From JAGTVG01 sp965365275 (GTDB taxonomy: Bacteria; Bacteroidota; Bacteroidia; Cytophagales; Cyclobacteriaceae), in NCBI GenBank assembly GCA_965365275.1, contig CBDUBA010000006.1:1-64000 (forward strand): a DNA stretch of 64,000 nt, read 5' to 3'. The notes beneath the pieces are model-generated. The model searched no databases. It saw nothing but the letters and a program-made list of their open reading frames with translations, and was not told the origin of the DNA. Position numbers and translations under genes: made by a program. This document shows, in pieces, positions 1-9,311 of this stretch; position 1 is the stretch's first letter; each line of letters opens with the position of its first letter.

Positions 1-474
1 ACATCCTATGAAGAGAATTTTGATTATTTTACGATTGAAAGGTCATCTGATGGGTATAACTATGATGATTATGCTGTAATTTATTCCACTTCCGTATTGT
101 CATCATTGATCAAAAAGTATGAATACACAGATGAAATGCCATTTCCCGGTCTTTCCTATTACCGTCTGAAGGCAACGGACCTGGATGGTTCTTATGAGTA
201 TCATGGCGTGGTGAACGCAAATCTGGAGAATATTGATCCTGATATTTTAATATATCCTAATCCCACAATCAAAGATCAAGTCACAGTTTCCTATAATGGA
301 AAGAAAGAATCAATTTACCACATCATAAATATTACTGGAAAAGTAATTGAAAATGGAATCCTATGGCCTGGATTGAATGAGATCATAATCCCTCCATCTA
401 TTAATAGCAGCATATACTTTCTCAGGCTTGAGGGAGACGGGGCATCTATTGTGAAAAAATTCATGATCAGGTAA
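1..474 (+). CDS. C-terminal part of a T9SS-secreted surface protein (5' end outside window)
   Basis: The frame is open from base 1, so the start codon lies outside the window and 157 residues are visible. The first part contains a YRLKATDLDGSYEY segment, which is typical just before a T9SS sorting domain. From about residue 85 the sequence reads LIYPNPT, then an ITGKVIENG turn and SIYFLRLE, and it ends VKKFMIR. This is the layout of the type A sorting domain of about 80 residues (YPNP start, basic end) that sends proteins through the Bacteroidota type IX secretion system for release or lipid anchoring at the surface. The functional domain upstream cannot be seen, so the activity is unknown. 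The T9SS machinery itself is not encoded in this window. Confidence 0.88.
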   Translation, partial: TSYEENFDYFTIERSSDGYNYDDYAVIYSTSVLSSLIKKYEYTDEMPFPGLSYYRLKATDLDGSYEYHGVVNANLENIDPDILIYPNPTIKDQVTVSYNGKKESIYHIINITGKVIENGILWPGLNEIIIPPSINSSIYFLRLEGDGASIVKKFMIR

Positions 475-613
475 AATATTCATCTCAAAGCAATTAATTC
501 CAGATTCTCCGTGATAAAATGTTTCAGTATTAACCAAAATCCTGTATCTGATCTATTTGGACTAGAGATATTTCTACAGGGGTTTTGAAACTAATCTTGA
601 TAATTCCTGAGTA

Positions 614-1189
614 TTAGTGGCTTAAGGTTTTTCCAAAACCCTTGCCGATCAGTAACCCAAATGTCCAGGCGTCGTACGTTTTATTTTTCCTTTCATAACT
701 GATTTCCAAAGCGATTCCATAATACTTAGGGAGTGCGAAGGTGACGGCTGCTCCGGCTTTAATAATTGAAAAATTATGCGTCTTTTCGAACTCAATGCCC
801 GGCCCGGCAAATAGGGAAAGATGTTTCACCGGTTCATACACAAAAACAATGGAAGTGATAATGGGGTATTCCCGCTCGATATCGGCATGATGGTCATGCT
901 CTACTGCATAGGATTGCATTTCGAATTCATTCATCAAAGCCAAGCCATAATTATGTTTGATCTTATATTCGTAATTTATTCCCCAGGAAGGAAACAGCAT
1001 TACGCTATTCTCACCTTCAACAGTCTTGGCTGCTGGTACAAGGGTATTGCCCCACAACAAGGAAATATTGTGCCTTTTACAGGAAATATGTTTTTCTTCT
1101 TTGCTGTGGTCGGACGCTTCCTGTGCGGTTACATGTATTGCTATGTTTAATGACAGGAAAATGATAAGAACCAGTTGAAATATTTTCAT
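614..1189 (-). CDS. Small secreted outer-membrane beta-barrel-like protein, unknown function
   Basis: I do not recognise the family. I chose the second possible methionine (MKIFQLVL) because it gives a compact signal peptide ending VTAQ; an upstream in-frame start at 1207 would add six residues. The mature protein, about 168 residues, alternates hydrophobic and polar residues with aromatic strand ends (for example SWGINYEYKI, LSLFAGPGIEF, YGIALEISYER). This suggests an eight-stranded outer-membrane barrel. Two histidine-rich patches (HSKEEKHISCKRHN near the N-terminus and EHDHHAD near residue 100) could bind metal, but that is inference. It is transcribed away from the CotH-like gene at 1557 and converges on the T9SS cargo gene. 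Confidence 0.6.
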   Translation of the reverse strand: MKIFQLVLIIFLSLNIAIHVTAQEASDHSKEEKHISCKRHNISLLWGNTLVPAAKTVEGENSVMLFPSWGINYEYKIKHNYGLALMNEFEMQSYAVEHDHHADIEREYPIITSIVFVYEPVKHLSLFAGPGIEFEKTHNFSIIKAGAAVTFALPKYYGIALEISYERKNKTYDAWTFGLLIGKGFGKTLSH

Positions 1190-1556
1190 TGTAAAAAATA
1201 GAAACAATAATTATCGGCGAAATTAAACTTTAATAACTAAAAATGGGAGAAATTCATCCAAGAGTAGATGTGATAAAAATATGATTTATATCAATAAATT
1301 TTTAATCTAAGTCATGGCTTAAAAAGTGTGCATGAAAGCGATAATTTTATATGGTTATTTTACTCTTTGCCTGGTTCAAAATATAAAAAATCCATTTTTA
1401 CTTATGTTTATTTAGATCATCTGGTTAAATTGAATATAGAATTCATTCTTTATATGAATTTATCGGGTAGGAGAGGTTCTGTTGTTTCAAATTTGTTCTC
1501 GTCTTTTATTTACATACAATATACAAGAGATCATATAAATCAAACATTACACCGCC
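1190..1556. other. Divergent intergenic region, 367 bp
   Basis: This AT-rich spacer lies between the small barrel gene (leftward) and the CotH-like gene (rightward) and must hold both promoters. The only structure I see is a 7-bp inverted repeat AATTCAT/ATGAATT (1440-1446 and 1454-1460). Open frames in it have no recognisable protein character. Confidence 0.4.
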
Positions 1557-2651
1557 ATGAGAAATTCAATCAAAACTTGCACCTTAACCCTGTTCCTGTT
1601 CTTTTTCTCCCTGATTACAGATGCCCAGGTTCATAATTTCGATTCATTATTTAAAAATAATGAATCCTTCAGACAGTATATTCAGTCTACCCCGGATTTC
1701 AAAGACCTGTTTTTAAGTGATGAGGTTATGAATATTACCATAGCTTCAGATTTTAAGAACCTGGTCAAGACAAAAGGAAAAGAAGAATACCAACATGCCC
1801 TCTTTCAGTATCAAATGAATGATACAATTCTATTGACTAGGGATATCAAAATAAAGGCCCGTGGAAAAAGCAGGAAAAATGTCTGTTTTTTTCCACCTAT
1901 CCAGCTCAATTTCCCTAAGAAGGAGGTTCAAAGTGAGCAATTAAAACAATTTGACAAAATGAAAATGGTCATGGATTGTAAGCGGGGAGATATATATGAA
2001 CAATACCTTCTTTCTGAATTCATGGCATATAAAATGTTGAATATTTTAACGGATTACAGCTACAGGGTCCGCCTGATCAGGGTTACATTTATTGATATCA
2101 GTGGCAAATTTGATACAGATACTCAATTCGCCTTTATTATCGAAAATAAAAAACAAATGGCTGAGCGCCTGAATACTATTGCGCTGGATGTGAAAAATAT
2201 CAGGGATCAGTATATAGAAAAGACCACACTGATAAACTCATACCTTTTTCAGTATCTGATTGGAAATACAGATTGGTCAATTCCGGGTGCACACAATATG
2301 CATCTGATTAAATCAAAGGATCCAGTCCTGACTGAACCCTATGTAATACCTTTCGATTTTGACCTGGCAGGGATTGTGGATGCCAATTATGCCATGCCCA
2401 ATACAGCAACAGATATAAGCAGTGTTCGCGAGCGGTATTATATGGGTATTTGCTTACCGGATGATCAGGTAAAAGCCGGATTGCAAGTCTACCTGGAAAG
2501 GAAAGATGAGATCTATGCCTTATATCAAAATGCAGATCTTCTCGACCATAAAAACAAGCAAAAGACCATTCAGTATCTGGATGAATTTTATGATATCGTT
2601 GAAGATGAAAACAAGTTTTCCAGCCGTATCCTTGAATCCTGTATAAAGTAA
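1557..2651 (+). CDS. Secreted CotH-kinase-like protein
   Basis: The 364-residue protein starts with a signal peptide (MRNSIKTCTL...ITDAQ, cleavage near residue 24). Three segments match the spore-coat CotH atypical kinase fold in order: KIKARGKSRK at about 98-107 (compare the RGNS strand motif), GNTDWSIPGAHNM at 236-248 (catalytic-loop position, with D239 and N247) and PYVIPFDFDLAG at 261-272 (metal-binding DFD position). CotH proteins phosphorylate secreted proteins with ATP; related Bacteroidota proteins are mostly uncharacterised. The protein lacks the lamin-tail domain that often accompanies CotH, although a separate lamin-tail lipoprotein lies at 44780. It stands alone, with convergent and divergent neighbours. 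The family assignment comes from motif reading and is moderately secure; activity is not shown. Confidence 0.55.
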   Translation: MRNSIKTCTLTLFLFFFSLITDAQVHNFDSLFKNNESFRQYIQSTPDFKDLFLSDEVMNITIASDFKNLVKTKGKEEYQHALFQYQMNDTILLTRDIKIKARGKSRKNVCFFPPIQLNFPKKEVQSEQLKQFDKMKMVMDCKRGDIYEQYLLSEFMAYKMLNILTDYSYRVRLIRVTFIDISGKFDTDTQFAFIIENKKQMAERLNTIALDVKNIRDQYIEKTTLINSYLFQYLIGNTDWSIPGAHNMHLIKSKDPVLTEPYVIPFDFDLAGIVDANYAMPNTATDISSVRERYYMGICLPDDQVKAGLQVYLERKDEIYALYQNADLLDHKNKQKTIQYLDEFYDIVEDENKFSSRILESCIK

Positions 2652-2815
2652 TGGGCTGCCGTAAAAACCATTGAAAAAGGATACAATGTTTCTTACTTGC
2701 GAAAAACAATCCTGAAATATCCGTTTTCAGAATAAATATTATTCTTTTCGATACTGGGAATTAACCTGTCAGGAGTTACAGAACGATAATCCTTCCTGCC
2801 AGATCCGGATCAATA

Positions 2816-5191
2816 CTATTCCTGGATGTTGTATACAGAAAAGTTTTTGATTTGTGGTGTATCCAAGGCTTTATGAATGGTCAATCTGATCCTGAGGGTA
2901 TTCACCGGGTCAAAAACATCAATAAACTTCTGTCCTATAACAGAACCTTCGGAAAGCTGTAGCCATTTGCCATTAACCAATGCCTCTACTTTAAAGGAAC
3001 GAACCCGTTCCCCTTTTGCAATATCTTCCTGTAATACAATCTGCGAAATGTTACTTGGGACTTCCAATTTAAGCTCTATTTTATATTTATTTCCGTAGGC
3101 GGAGGCAACAGGGGAAGAAAATCTTCTTTCAATTTCCACACCCCAGTCTCTAAGGCGTTGTACATCAGGTTCAGGCAAAAGTCCATCCGGACCGGGTGTC
3201 AGCCCCATAATGAGGGTGGAATTATGGCCAACCGATTCGTTATATATTTTCATCAGATTCTCGAGTGGATAAATATGTGCTTCATCCCCCGGTTCCCAGA
3301 ACCATTCATGCCGGCCATTATAACCTCTCAAAGGGGCATCCGACATCGCCGGCATCCAGTATTTTCCCTCAGGATCGCCATGTTTCAGAATATAAAATCT
3401 ATCCCCCTCCGTGTCACCGGCATGTGAATAGTGGTAGGGAAATGAAGCATAACAGGGATAAGGAACAGTGCCGCTTTCAGATCCGCCCCAGCGAGCCTCA
3501 GCGTATTGTTTATTGTGATAAAACAGGCAGTTGGGCTGATATCTTCTCACAATGGGAAGAACATCCGGAGCGCCATTATCTGGATGGTCAGCTCCTCCAT
3601 CGAACCAGATCTCAAATAGTTCACCATAATTGGTGCAGATCTCCTTAACCATGCCTTCGACCATTTTATTGTATTGTTTCTGGCGATTCACCTTAAAATC
3701 GCCGGTTCCGTTCACCTGGAAGTTATGAACACCGTAATATGAATTCCACCTTATGCCCAGGTATATGCCGGGTTTTATTCCATATTTCCTGCACGACTCA
3801 ACAAAATCCTGGACCAGGTCCCCTTTTCCATCTTTATAATTCAGGGCTTTCATACAATAGGGATTAACTTCGGATTGATACAATGCAAAACCTGTCTCGT
3901 GGGTGGCGGTAAGTATAGCAAATTTGAATCCAGCATCTTTAATCGCCCTGATCCATTGATCGGTATCAAGATTTTCGGGGTTAAAGATCTGGTAATCGTT
4001 TATGGGATTTATCCGGTTTTCTGCCTGTCTGTATTTCTTATTATCAAAAACATGCAGGTCATAGTGGAATACAGCGCCCAACTCGGCCTTCTGCCAAGCC
4101 AATTGGTTCCTGTTTGGCAGCGGGTATTTTGGATTTTTAATCGGGATCAGAATATTATATGATTCATTTCCTTTTCTTGCGGCAAGAGACAATACCCGGG
4201 CTTCTCCTTCTTCATAATATACAAAAGGACGTTCGATACGGTCGGCTGTATGATATGAACCATCTTCCAGCCTGATTTTTTTAGGCATCATCCAGTAATC
4301 AGCCGCCTTTTCCCACTTAACTCCGTCAACAGATGTGATCATCCCGATAAACCCTCCTTCTTCATTTGAATGGAATATGCCATAAAGCCGGCCTCTGCCT
4401 TCATCATACCATACTGATACATCTTCCGTATCGATATAGTCAATGACCGGTTCAGGTAAAATTTTAAAAGGACCATCCGGATGCTCGGAAACGGCGATCG
4501 CCTGGTTTCTTATAAAACGTTCTTCATTTGGCTTGTCTCCTTTTACTATAAGATAATATCTGCCATCTTTACCCTGGTCAATAGCAGGATTAACAGTTAA
4601 TGTAGTAATAGGTCCGGAAGGTTCAATTAAGGGTGTATCCTTCCTTTCCCAGGGACCATCAAGGTTTTCTGAAACAGCCACGCCTGTTCTTTGATTAGGG
4701 CGCAAGATTTTCCAGTATTGATGGTTATAACCAGTACGGGCAGTTTCGACCATATCTTCTTCAGTATAGTTGGCTTCACCCATATTGGTTGAAATATAAT
4801 AGAGGTAATATTTGCCTTCAAAGTATTTGATCTTTGGATTATGTGCAGTAATGGCATCCCAGTAGCCTTTTCCTCTACCCTTTAAGACTGTATTTTTATA
4901 TTTCCATGGGCCATAGGGTGTATTTGATACTGCATGGGCAATCTCTGAGTGTGTAAGCCATCCCAAAAAAGTGAAATTCTTTTTCCACCTGGCATAGAAC
5001 ATATGGTATTTGCTATCTTTTCCTTTGACTATTGAAGCACCCCAGTTAAAATAACCATCCGTTTTAAAAAAATTGTCTTCCTTCACCGGTTGCAGCCTGT
5101 CTCTTAAAAAGAAATTATCCGAATTGTCTTGTGCAAAAGAGTCAATCGTAAACAGGAAAATCAGAGATAGAAAAATACAGTTTTTAATCAT
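2816..5191 (-). CDS. Bimodular glycosidase: GH43-like propeller fused to GH29 alpha-L-fucosidase
   Basis: The 791-residue secreted protein has a signal peptide ending near residue 20 (DSFAQ). Residues about 30-360 are a five-bladed-propeller glycosidase of GH43/GH117 type, with GASIVKGKDSKYHMFYARW, SEIAHAVSNTPYGPW, NPAIDQGKDGRYYL and RIERPFVYY. Residues about 365-710 are a GH29 alpha-L-fucosidase TIM barrel: FHYDLHVFD, AILTATHETGFALYQS, FEIWFDGG with the expected nucleophile D531, then RWGGSESG, and NSTLIMGLTPGPDGLLP near the end. A short beta domain (710-791) resembles the GH29 C-terminal sandwich. Families of this size normally stand alone, so the fusion suggests successive cleavage of neighbouring residues on one glycan. 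It is monocistronic. No frameshift is seen between the modules. Confidence 0.85.
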   Translation of the reverse strand: MIKNCIFLSLIFLFTIDSFAQDNSDNFFLRDRLQPVKEDNFFKTDGYFNWGASIVKGKDSKYHMFYARWKKNFTFLGWLTHSEIAHAVSNTPYGPWKYKNTVLKGRGKGYWDAITAHNPKIKYFEGKYYLYYISTNMGEANYTEEDMVETARTGYNHQYWKILRPNQRTGVAVSENLDGPWERKDTPLIEPSGPITTLTVNPAIDQGKDGRYYLIVKGDKPNEERFIRNQAIAVSEHPDGPFKILPEPVIDYIDTEDVSVWYDEGRGRLYGIFHSNEEGGFIGMITSVDGVKWEKAADYWMMPKKIRLEDGSYHTADRIERPFVYYEEGEARVLSLAARKGNESYNILIPIKNPKYPLPNRNQLAWQKAELGAVFHYDLHVFDNKKYRQAENRINPINDYQIFNPENLDTDQWIRAIKDAGFKFAILTATHETGFALYQSEVNPYCMKALNYKDGKGDLVQDFVESCRKYGIKPGIYLGIRWNSYYGVHNFQVNGTGDFKVNRQKQYNKMVEGMVKEICTNYGELFEIWFDGGADHPDNGAPDVLPIVRRYQPNCLFYHNKQYAEARWGGSESGTVPYPCYASFPYHYSHAGDTEGDRFYILKHGDPEGKYWMPAMSDAPLRGYNGRHEWFWEPGDEAHIYPLENLMKIYNESVGHNSTLIMGLTPGPDGLLPEPDVQRLRDWGVEIERRFSSPVASAYGNKYKIELKLEVPSNISQIVLQEDIAKGERVRSFKVEALVNGKWLQLSEGSVIGQKFIDVFDPVNTLRIRLTIHKALDTPQIKNFSVYNIQE

Positions 5192-5313
5192 AGAGTATAT
5201 ATTATTAGATTATTTCAATCGGATCAGAAAAATTTTGTGATTTACTTTTGACTCCTAAATTTAATTCGATATTGATTTTTTAAAAAGTTTCCGGTTATTT
5301 TTCAATTTAGTTA

Positions 5314-5349
5314 TAAAAAAGGCTGTCCGATCTTAATCAAGGACAGCCT
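5314..5349 (-). terminator. Intrinsic terminator for the 5376-5855 lipoprotein gene
   Basis: A perfect 9-bp stem, AGGCTGTCC (5320-5328) and GGACAGCCT (5341-5349), encloses a 12-nt loop. Read on the minus strand it is followed by a run of T (the A tract at 5315-5320 of the plus strand). It lies 27 nt beyond the stop codon of the minus-strand lipoprotein gene. Confidence 0.8.
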
Positions 5350-5375
5350 GGTGATTAGGGTGAGTTGTTTGTGGT

Positions 5376-5855
5376 TTAGTAATGTCCATTATATCGTCTG
5401 AAAGTGGCAAGATAGTAACCCTCTTCTTTTTCTTCCGGACAAAGCTTGAAAAGAAAAGGGGTGAGATTTTCGATCTTTACTTGTAGTTCTGTATGATTGG
5501 AATCGATTATCCGGGTTTGAATGGAACATTGATTTATCTTATTCCCAAAATAACTATCCGGATTTTCCCCCCACTTTGATGTGGAGTACCAGGCATCCGA
5601 ACCGTTAATCAAGCATATTGTATGATAATCATAAACTCGCATTCTAATATCAAGGATATTCCCGGATAACTCTATGGATTCATCGCCAAAAACATGGGTG
5701 ATCTCTGTAGCTACCCAGGTGCCTGAAAAATCCATTTTTGTATCTGCAGCTCCTGTTACATTGGTATAATCAGGCTTTTGTATATCACTCTCGCAGGAGA
5801 ACAACATTAAGCAAATAAATGCCAGGGTCAAGGTTAGAGGGATTGAGTTTTTCAT
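5376..5855 (-). CDS. Small lipoprotein, lipocalin-like, unknown function
   Basis: The start was placed at MKNSIPLTLT because it gives a lipoprotein signal with the cysteine in LMLFSCESD; an upstream methionine at 5921 would bury this signal. The 159-residue product contains DFSGTWVATEITHVFGDESIELSG followed by beta-rich sequence, the usual start of Bacteroidota lipocalin-like lipoproteins (GxW motif). Its length, lipobox and GTW/GNW-type start resemble two other proteins in the window (8474-8989 and 44299-44751), which look like distant relatives. It ends in front of a strong terminator and is transcribed alone. The ligand and role are unknown. Confidence 0.65.
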   Translation of the reverse strand: MKNSIPLTLTLAFICLMLFSCESDIQKPDYTNVTGAADTKMDFSGTWVATEITHVFGDESIELSGNILDIRMRVYDYHTICLINGSDAWYSTSKWGENPDSYFGNKINQCSIQTRIIDSNHTELQVKIENLTPFLFKLCPEEKEEGYYLATFRRYNGHY

Positions 5856-6371
5856 GATCGTACTGTTTAAGGTTACTTCATTTATTTGATTCAGTATTCG
5901 ATAAACAGCATGCTGTAGCAATAAAAAACAATCGATTGTCAGTTAATTAAGTATTATACACTAAAGACTTCCAATGTCATGCCAAACTTTATAAATACTT
6001 GTAATACAGATATTTATGTCAAATCTTGTAATTAAAATGTCCATTGTTTCGACAACTTTTTTTGATTTTGTCACATTCCTGAACATGAAATTCACAGATT
6101 ATGTTTCTTTTTGGGCATCAACATGTAATATGACCTCATTTTGTTCATTTTCGAACACATTATCAGGTTAAAAAAGGATTAAATTTTTTTAATAATGATA
6201 AATGCAAACAAAAGGATCTTAATCTTAATTCTTTAATTTTTTTCCCATTTGATTGAGTTTATACAATAAGCTTTCGATGGTTGATAATTTTAGATCCTAA
6301 CAATCAGGTTTTAATACACTATAGTTTACATCCTGTCGTTTTATGATTTGAAAACACTAAAAAGACCAACT
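5856..6371. other. Divergent intergenic region, 516 bp
   Basis: This very AT-rich spacer lies between a leftward lipoprotein gene and the rightward PQQ-propeller gene. It must contain both promoters, but I could not fix either with confidence. I see no open frame with protein-like composition, no strong dyad and no RNA gene. Confidence 0.4.
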
Positions 6372-8339
6372 ATGTATATTTTTAATCGTATCGCAAGATA
6401 CCTGTCTTTTTTTATTGTGGCAGGTATTATCAGTTATTCAGCTTTGGCCCAGGTCGAGGTCAAATGGGAAAAGGAATTAACATCAGATATATTATGGCAG
6501 GAAGTTACCGCCTTGGGAAACCTGATAGTGAGTTCAGGAAATCAGCTTGCCGGAATAGATACAGAAACCGGAGCTGTAATCTGGAGTAAACCGGAATTGG
6601 CCGGCTTGAATCGTGTCGCCTACAATGAGATACCCAGAAGCCCGTTTTTTGCGGTGGACCTTGGGAAGAGCATTCTTGTAATGGATCAGTTTTCCGGGGA
6701 TATGGTATTTGATTCCCAAAAGGCAGGCATAGGCACTATTGAAGATTACTTCCTTTTATATAATTCGGATGCCATCCTGGTTTCTGGAGAAAGCCCGGGA
6801 GGGGAACCGGTCATGGTTTCAGTGAAAATGTCCGATGGTAGTATTTCCTGGAGCATGAATGAGGAATTTGGAAGAATAATTTCGGTTACAGAGTTAGGAA
6901 GCAAAGAGCTTTTAATTGTTACTCTCTTTAATAATTACAAAATAAATGCAGAAAATGGGGATATAATCTGGAATGAGGAGAATTCAGCAGAGGCGGAACA
7001 GATGAAGAACATGGGTGCTCTGGGGGACCTGATGAAAACAATGGCGGAGAATATGGTGGAAGATGTGGATATAGATCTTCGTTTCTACAGGCCCGAAGGA
7101 GGTGATGTATTCTATCTGGGATCCCAGCAGGAATCCCAATCAGGTTTTACATCATCAAGTGGAGGCAGTACCGTAAGCTATGATAATGTATATATTGCCT
7201 ATAACATATCGGATGGAAAAAGGGTATGGAATAAACCGCTGGAGGTGAAAGGTAAACTTGGGCAGGTTGCTTTCCTTGACAACGGTATCCTTGTTCTTCC
7301 GGATGATGGTAACAGGACAAAGATCAATCTCTTTGATTATAACACCCAGGAAGGGAAATGGGGTAAAAAGGGTAAAGGTATACCCATAAAAGGAGGTATA
7401 TATGATTACCTCGATGCCGGTGATGGCATTCTTCTGGTTTCTCAAACCTCCAGCAACAATTTCCTGAATTACCTGGATCCTAATGCTGGACTTATAACTT
7501 TTGAAAAGCCTGTAAAGGTTGATGGGTATGTCGTAGGAATTGTTCCCTTGTCGAGTGGCATTCTTTACATCACGACAGAATCCATGAATATTCTGGATCC
7601 TAAATCAGGGACATTAAAATGGTCAAAAAGCATTCAGACCACACCACAATTAACAGCCCAGCATGGTGGTAAGATCTATGCTTTTGATACCAAATCAAGA
7701 ACATTGAAGGTAGTTGATGAACAGACAGAAAAAGCTAGTGAATTATCTGATTTCGAGTTGAAATTCATGGGTGGAGAATCACCAAGGAATCTGGAAATAC
7801 TGGATGATGGCATTTTCTTACATTCGGATCAGAACGTTGCTAAATTTGGTTTTGACGGTACCGTAAAATTCCAGGAATACTATCCGGCACCCAAGGAACC
7901 AGGTTGGAAGCGTGCTTTACTATATGCTGAGGCCATCAGGGGCGCTTACATAGGGGCAACATCCTACTATGTTTCCGGTGTCATGGCCGCTGTGGAAGAC
8001 GATGTGCGGCAGGAAGATGCCCTCGCCGGCGAAGTTGTCAATGAAATAGGTAATGCATACGGGGAATTGGGCGACCAGGCATCGGGTTATGCAGTTCAGG
8101 CATTTAAAATGGCGAATACGAGGCTCAAAGCAACGCAAAGCGGAAGGGATTTCATGTTCATCATGTCGAAGCAACCGAATGGGATAGAATTGCTGAAAGT
8201 CAGCAAGACCAGCGGTAAGGTAGACGGCAGGATCAATCTTGGCAAAGACAGAGAGCCCATTTACGCGGTGGACGACATCACCGGGCAGGTATATTACCGC
8301 TCTGATGATAACAAGATGACCTCTTATAAAGCGAACTAA
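6372..8339 (+). CDS. Secreted PQQ-type beta-propeller protein
   Basis: The preferred start is the ATG at 6372 (MYIFNRIARYLS), giving a good signal peptide ending SALAQ; a TTG eight codons upstream is a less likely alternative. The protein of about 655 residues contains repeated propeller strands of the PQQ/BamB type, for example GNQLAGIDTETGAVIWSK, VSVKMSDGSISWSM, YNISDGKRVWNKPL, NILDPKSGTLKWSK and IYAFDTKSRTLKVV. A low-hydrophobicity insert at about 205-235 (EQMKNMGALGDLMKTMAENM) looks helical. The C-terminal 140 residues (from about 515) leave the propeller pattern and hold a small-residue-rich helical stretch. There are no obvious quinoprotein dehydrogenase ligands, so a scaffold or binding role is more likely than catalysis. 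Two stable hairpins follow the stop codon. Confidence 0.72.
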   Translation: MYIFNRIARYLSFFIVAGIISYSALAQVEVKWEKELTSDILWQEVTALGNLIVSSGNQLAGIDTETGAVIWSKPELAGLNRVAYNEIPRSPFFAVDLGKSILVMDQFSGDMVFDSQKAGIGTIEDYFLLYNSDAILVSGESPGGEPVMVSVKMSDGSISWSMNEEFGRIISVTELGSKELLIVTLFNNYKINAENGDIIWNEENSAEAEQMKNMGALGDLMKTMAENMVEDVDIDLRFYRPEGGDVFYLGSQQESQSGFTSSSGGSTVSYDNVYIAYNISDGKRVWNKPLEVKGKLGQVAFLDNGILVLPDDGNRTKINLFDYNTQEGKWGKKGKGIPIKGGIYDYLDAGDGILLVSQTSSNNFLNYLDPNAGLITFEKPVKVDGYVVGIVPLSSGILYITTESMNILDPKSGTLKWSKSIQTTPQLTAQHGGKIYAFDTKSRTLKVVDEQTEKASELSDFELKFMGGESPRNLEILDDGIFLHSDQNVAKFGFDGTVKFQEYYPAPKEPGWKRALLYAEAIRGAYIGATSYYVSGVMAAVEDDVRQEDALAGEVVNEIGNAYGELGDQASGYAVQAFKMANTRLKATQSGRDFMFIMSKQPNGIELLKVSKTSGKVDGRINLGKDREPIYAVDDITGQVYYRSDDNKMTSYKAN

Positions 8340-8353
8340 GAAAGGTGTATACC

Positions 8354-8369
8354 TCCCGCTTCGGCGGGA
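8354..8369 (+). other. Short GC hairpin with TTCG loop
   Basis: TCCCGC and GCGGGA pair across a TTCG tetraloop 14 nt after the stop codon of the PQQ-propeller gene. It has no T tract of its own and sits 36 nt before the true terminator, so it may protect the 3' end of the message. Confidence 0.55.
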
Positions 8370-8405
8370 ATGGGATCATTTTTGTGTTATAAATATGTAT
8401 CTCGA

Positions 8406-8435
8406 GCCCGGATTTTCGAATCCGGGCTTTTTTTT
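8406..8435 (+). terminator. Intrinsic terminator of the PQQ-propeller gene
   Basis: A perfect 9-bp stem, GCCCGGATT (8406-8414) and AATCCGGGC (8419-8427), is closed by a TTCG tetraloop and followed by eight T residues. It is a textbook rho-independent terminator. It lies in the converging space before the minus-strand lipoprotein gene at 8474. Confidence 0.92.
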
Positions 8436-8473
8436 AATAGATTCTGATCGTGAGTTAGGATTAAAAAGGATCT

Positions 8474-8989
8474 TTAGCGGAAGTTTCCTTGGCCAAGGTT
8501 TCCAAAATGAAATGAAATATATTCATAATTAATGCCATTAATTTCTATGACTAAGGCGTTTTCAGACAATAATCGGATAACTATATCTTGATCCATCCAT
8601 CCTGACGGACCGTATGAAGCCATAGCAGATTCCAGATTAAGAATAGTCTTCCCCTCTTTTTCATTGACATCCCAGGTGTATACACTGATCCCGTTTTCAG
8701 AACAACTAAATGAAAAGGATTTATCTATATTGAATGTCAGGATCTCCGACTTTTCACATTCATTCCATTTTTCAATGGGGATGCTGGAATTATCGAGGTC
8801 GTATATGTCAATAAGCCTCCATTGTTTAATAAGGTTATCAGTCAATAGTATTTCTGCATTATTTCCCCATTCTGTTTCATATGGAGATGGTTTTATAGCT
8901 TCGGTACTATCAACATCGCAGGAGAAAGATCCCAGAGTAATAATGAGTGCTGTGATACAGATGCTTAAGAATTTGTTTGTGGTTTGCAT
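8474..8989 (-). CDS. Small lipoprotein, lipocalin-like, unknown function
   Basis: The 171-residue protein begins MQTTNKFLSI and carries a lipobox ending GSFSC (Cys24). After a short linker the sequence LIKQWRLIDIYDLDNS begins a beta-rich domain with ILTFNIDKSFSFSCSENG and IVIRLLSENALVIEING, the pattern of Bacteroidota lipocalin-like lipoproteins (a W-R-L strand, then a T-F strand, then L-x-I strands). It resembles the proteins at 5376 and 44299 in size and layout only; direct identity by eye is low. It is monocistronic, and the role is unknown. Confidence 0.62.
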   Translation of the reverse strand: MQTTNKFLSICITALIITLGSFSCDVDSTEAIKPSPYETEWGNNAEILLTDNLIKQWRLIDIYDLDNSSIPIEKWNECEKSEILTFNIDKSFSFSCSENGISVYTWDVNEKEGKTILNLESAMASYGPSGWMDQDIVIRLLSENALVIEINGINYEYISFHFGNLGQGNFR

Positions 8990-9311
8990 TGTTTTTAATG
9001 TCTAGGTCTCCTAGATACATATGGCTCATAAATCATGCCATAATTTAAGTCAGGCATTCATCCGCCGGGGAGGAAGTATTTATTATTTATTGTTTCATAG
9101 TTGATCTATGCCAATGAAGTACGTCGTGCAATCAAACACATTTTCAGAGGATCAATCCTGCGAGGCATCAAATGTAATACTTGCTAAAACCTTTGCATAC
9201 TTCAACAGGAACTAAGCATAAGGCAGTAAGTGGATATTATATGGCTTTAAGAAATTTTCACGAATAAAGTATTTAGCAAATAATGACTAATTATCGTATC
9301 TTAGGAAATTC
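8990..9311. other. Divergent intergenic region, 322 bp
   Basis: The region holds the promoters of the leftward lipoprotein and the rightward PAS-cyclase. A TATCTTAG box at 9297-9304 sits 7 nt before the cyclase ATG, in nearly the place of the promoter boxes seen before the two tandem cyclases, but I find no good TTG element upstream of it. Nothing else stands out. Confidence 0.35.

Noticed and set aside
1328..1636. A 102-codon frame overlapping the start of the CotH-like gene
   Set aside because: It overlaps the signal-peptide region of a better-supported gene in another frame, and its sequence is not protein-like.
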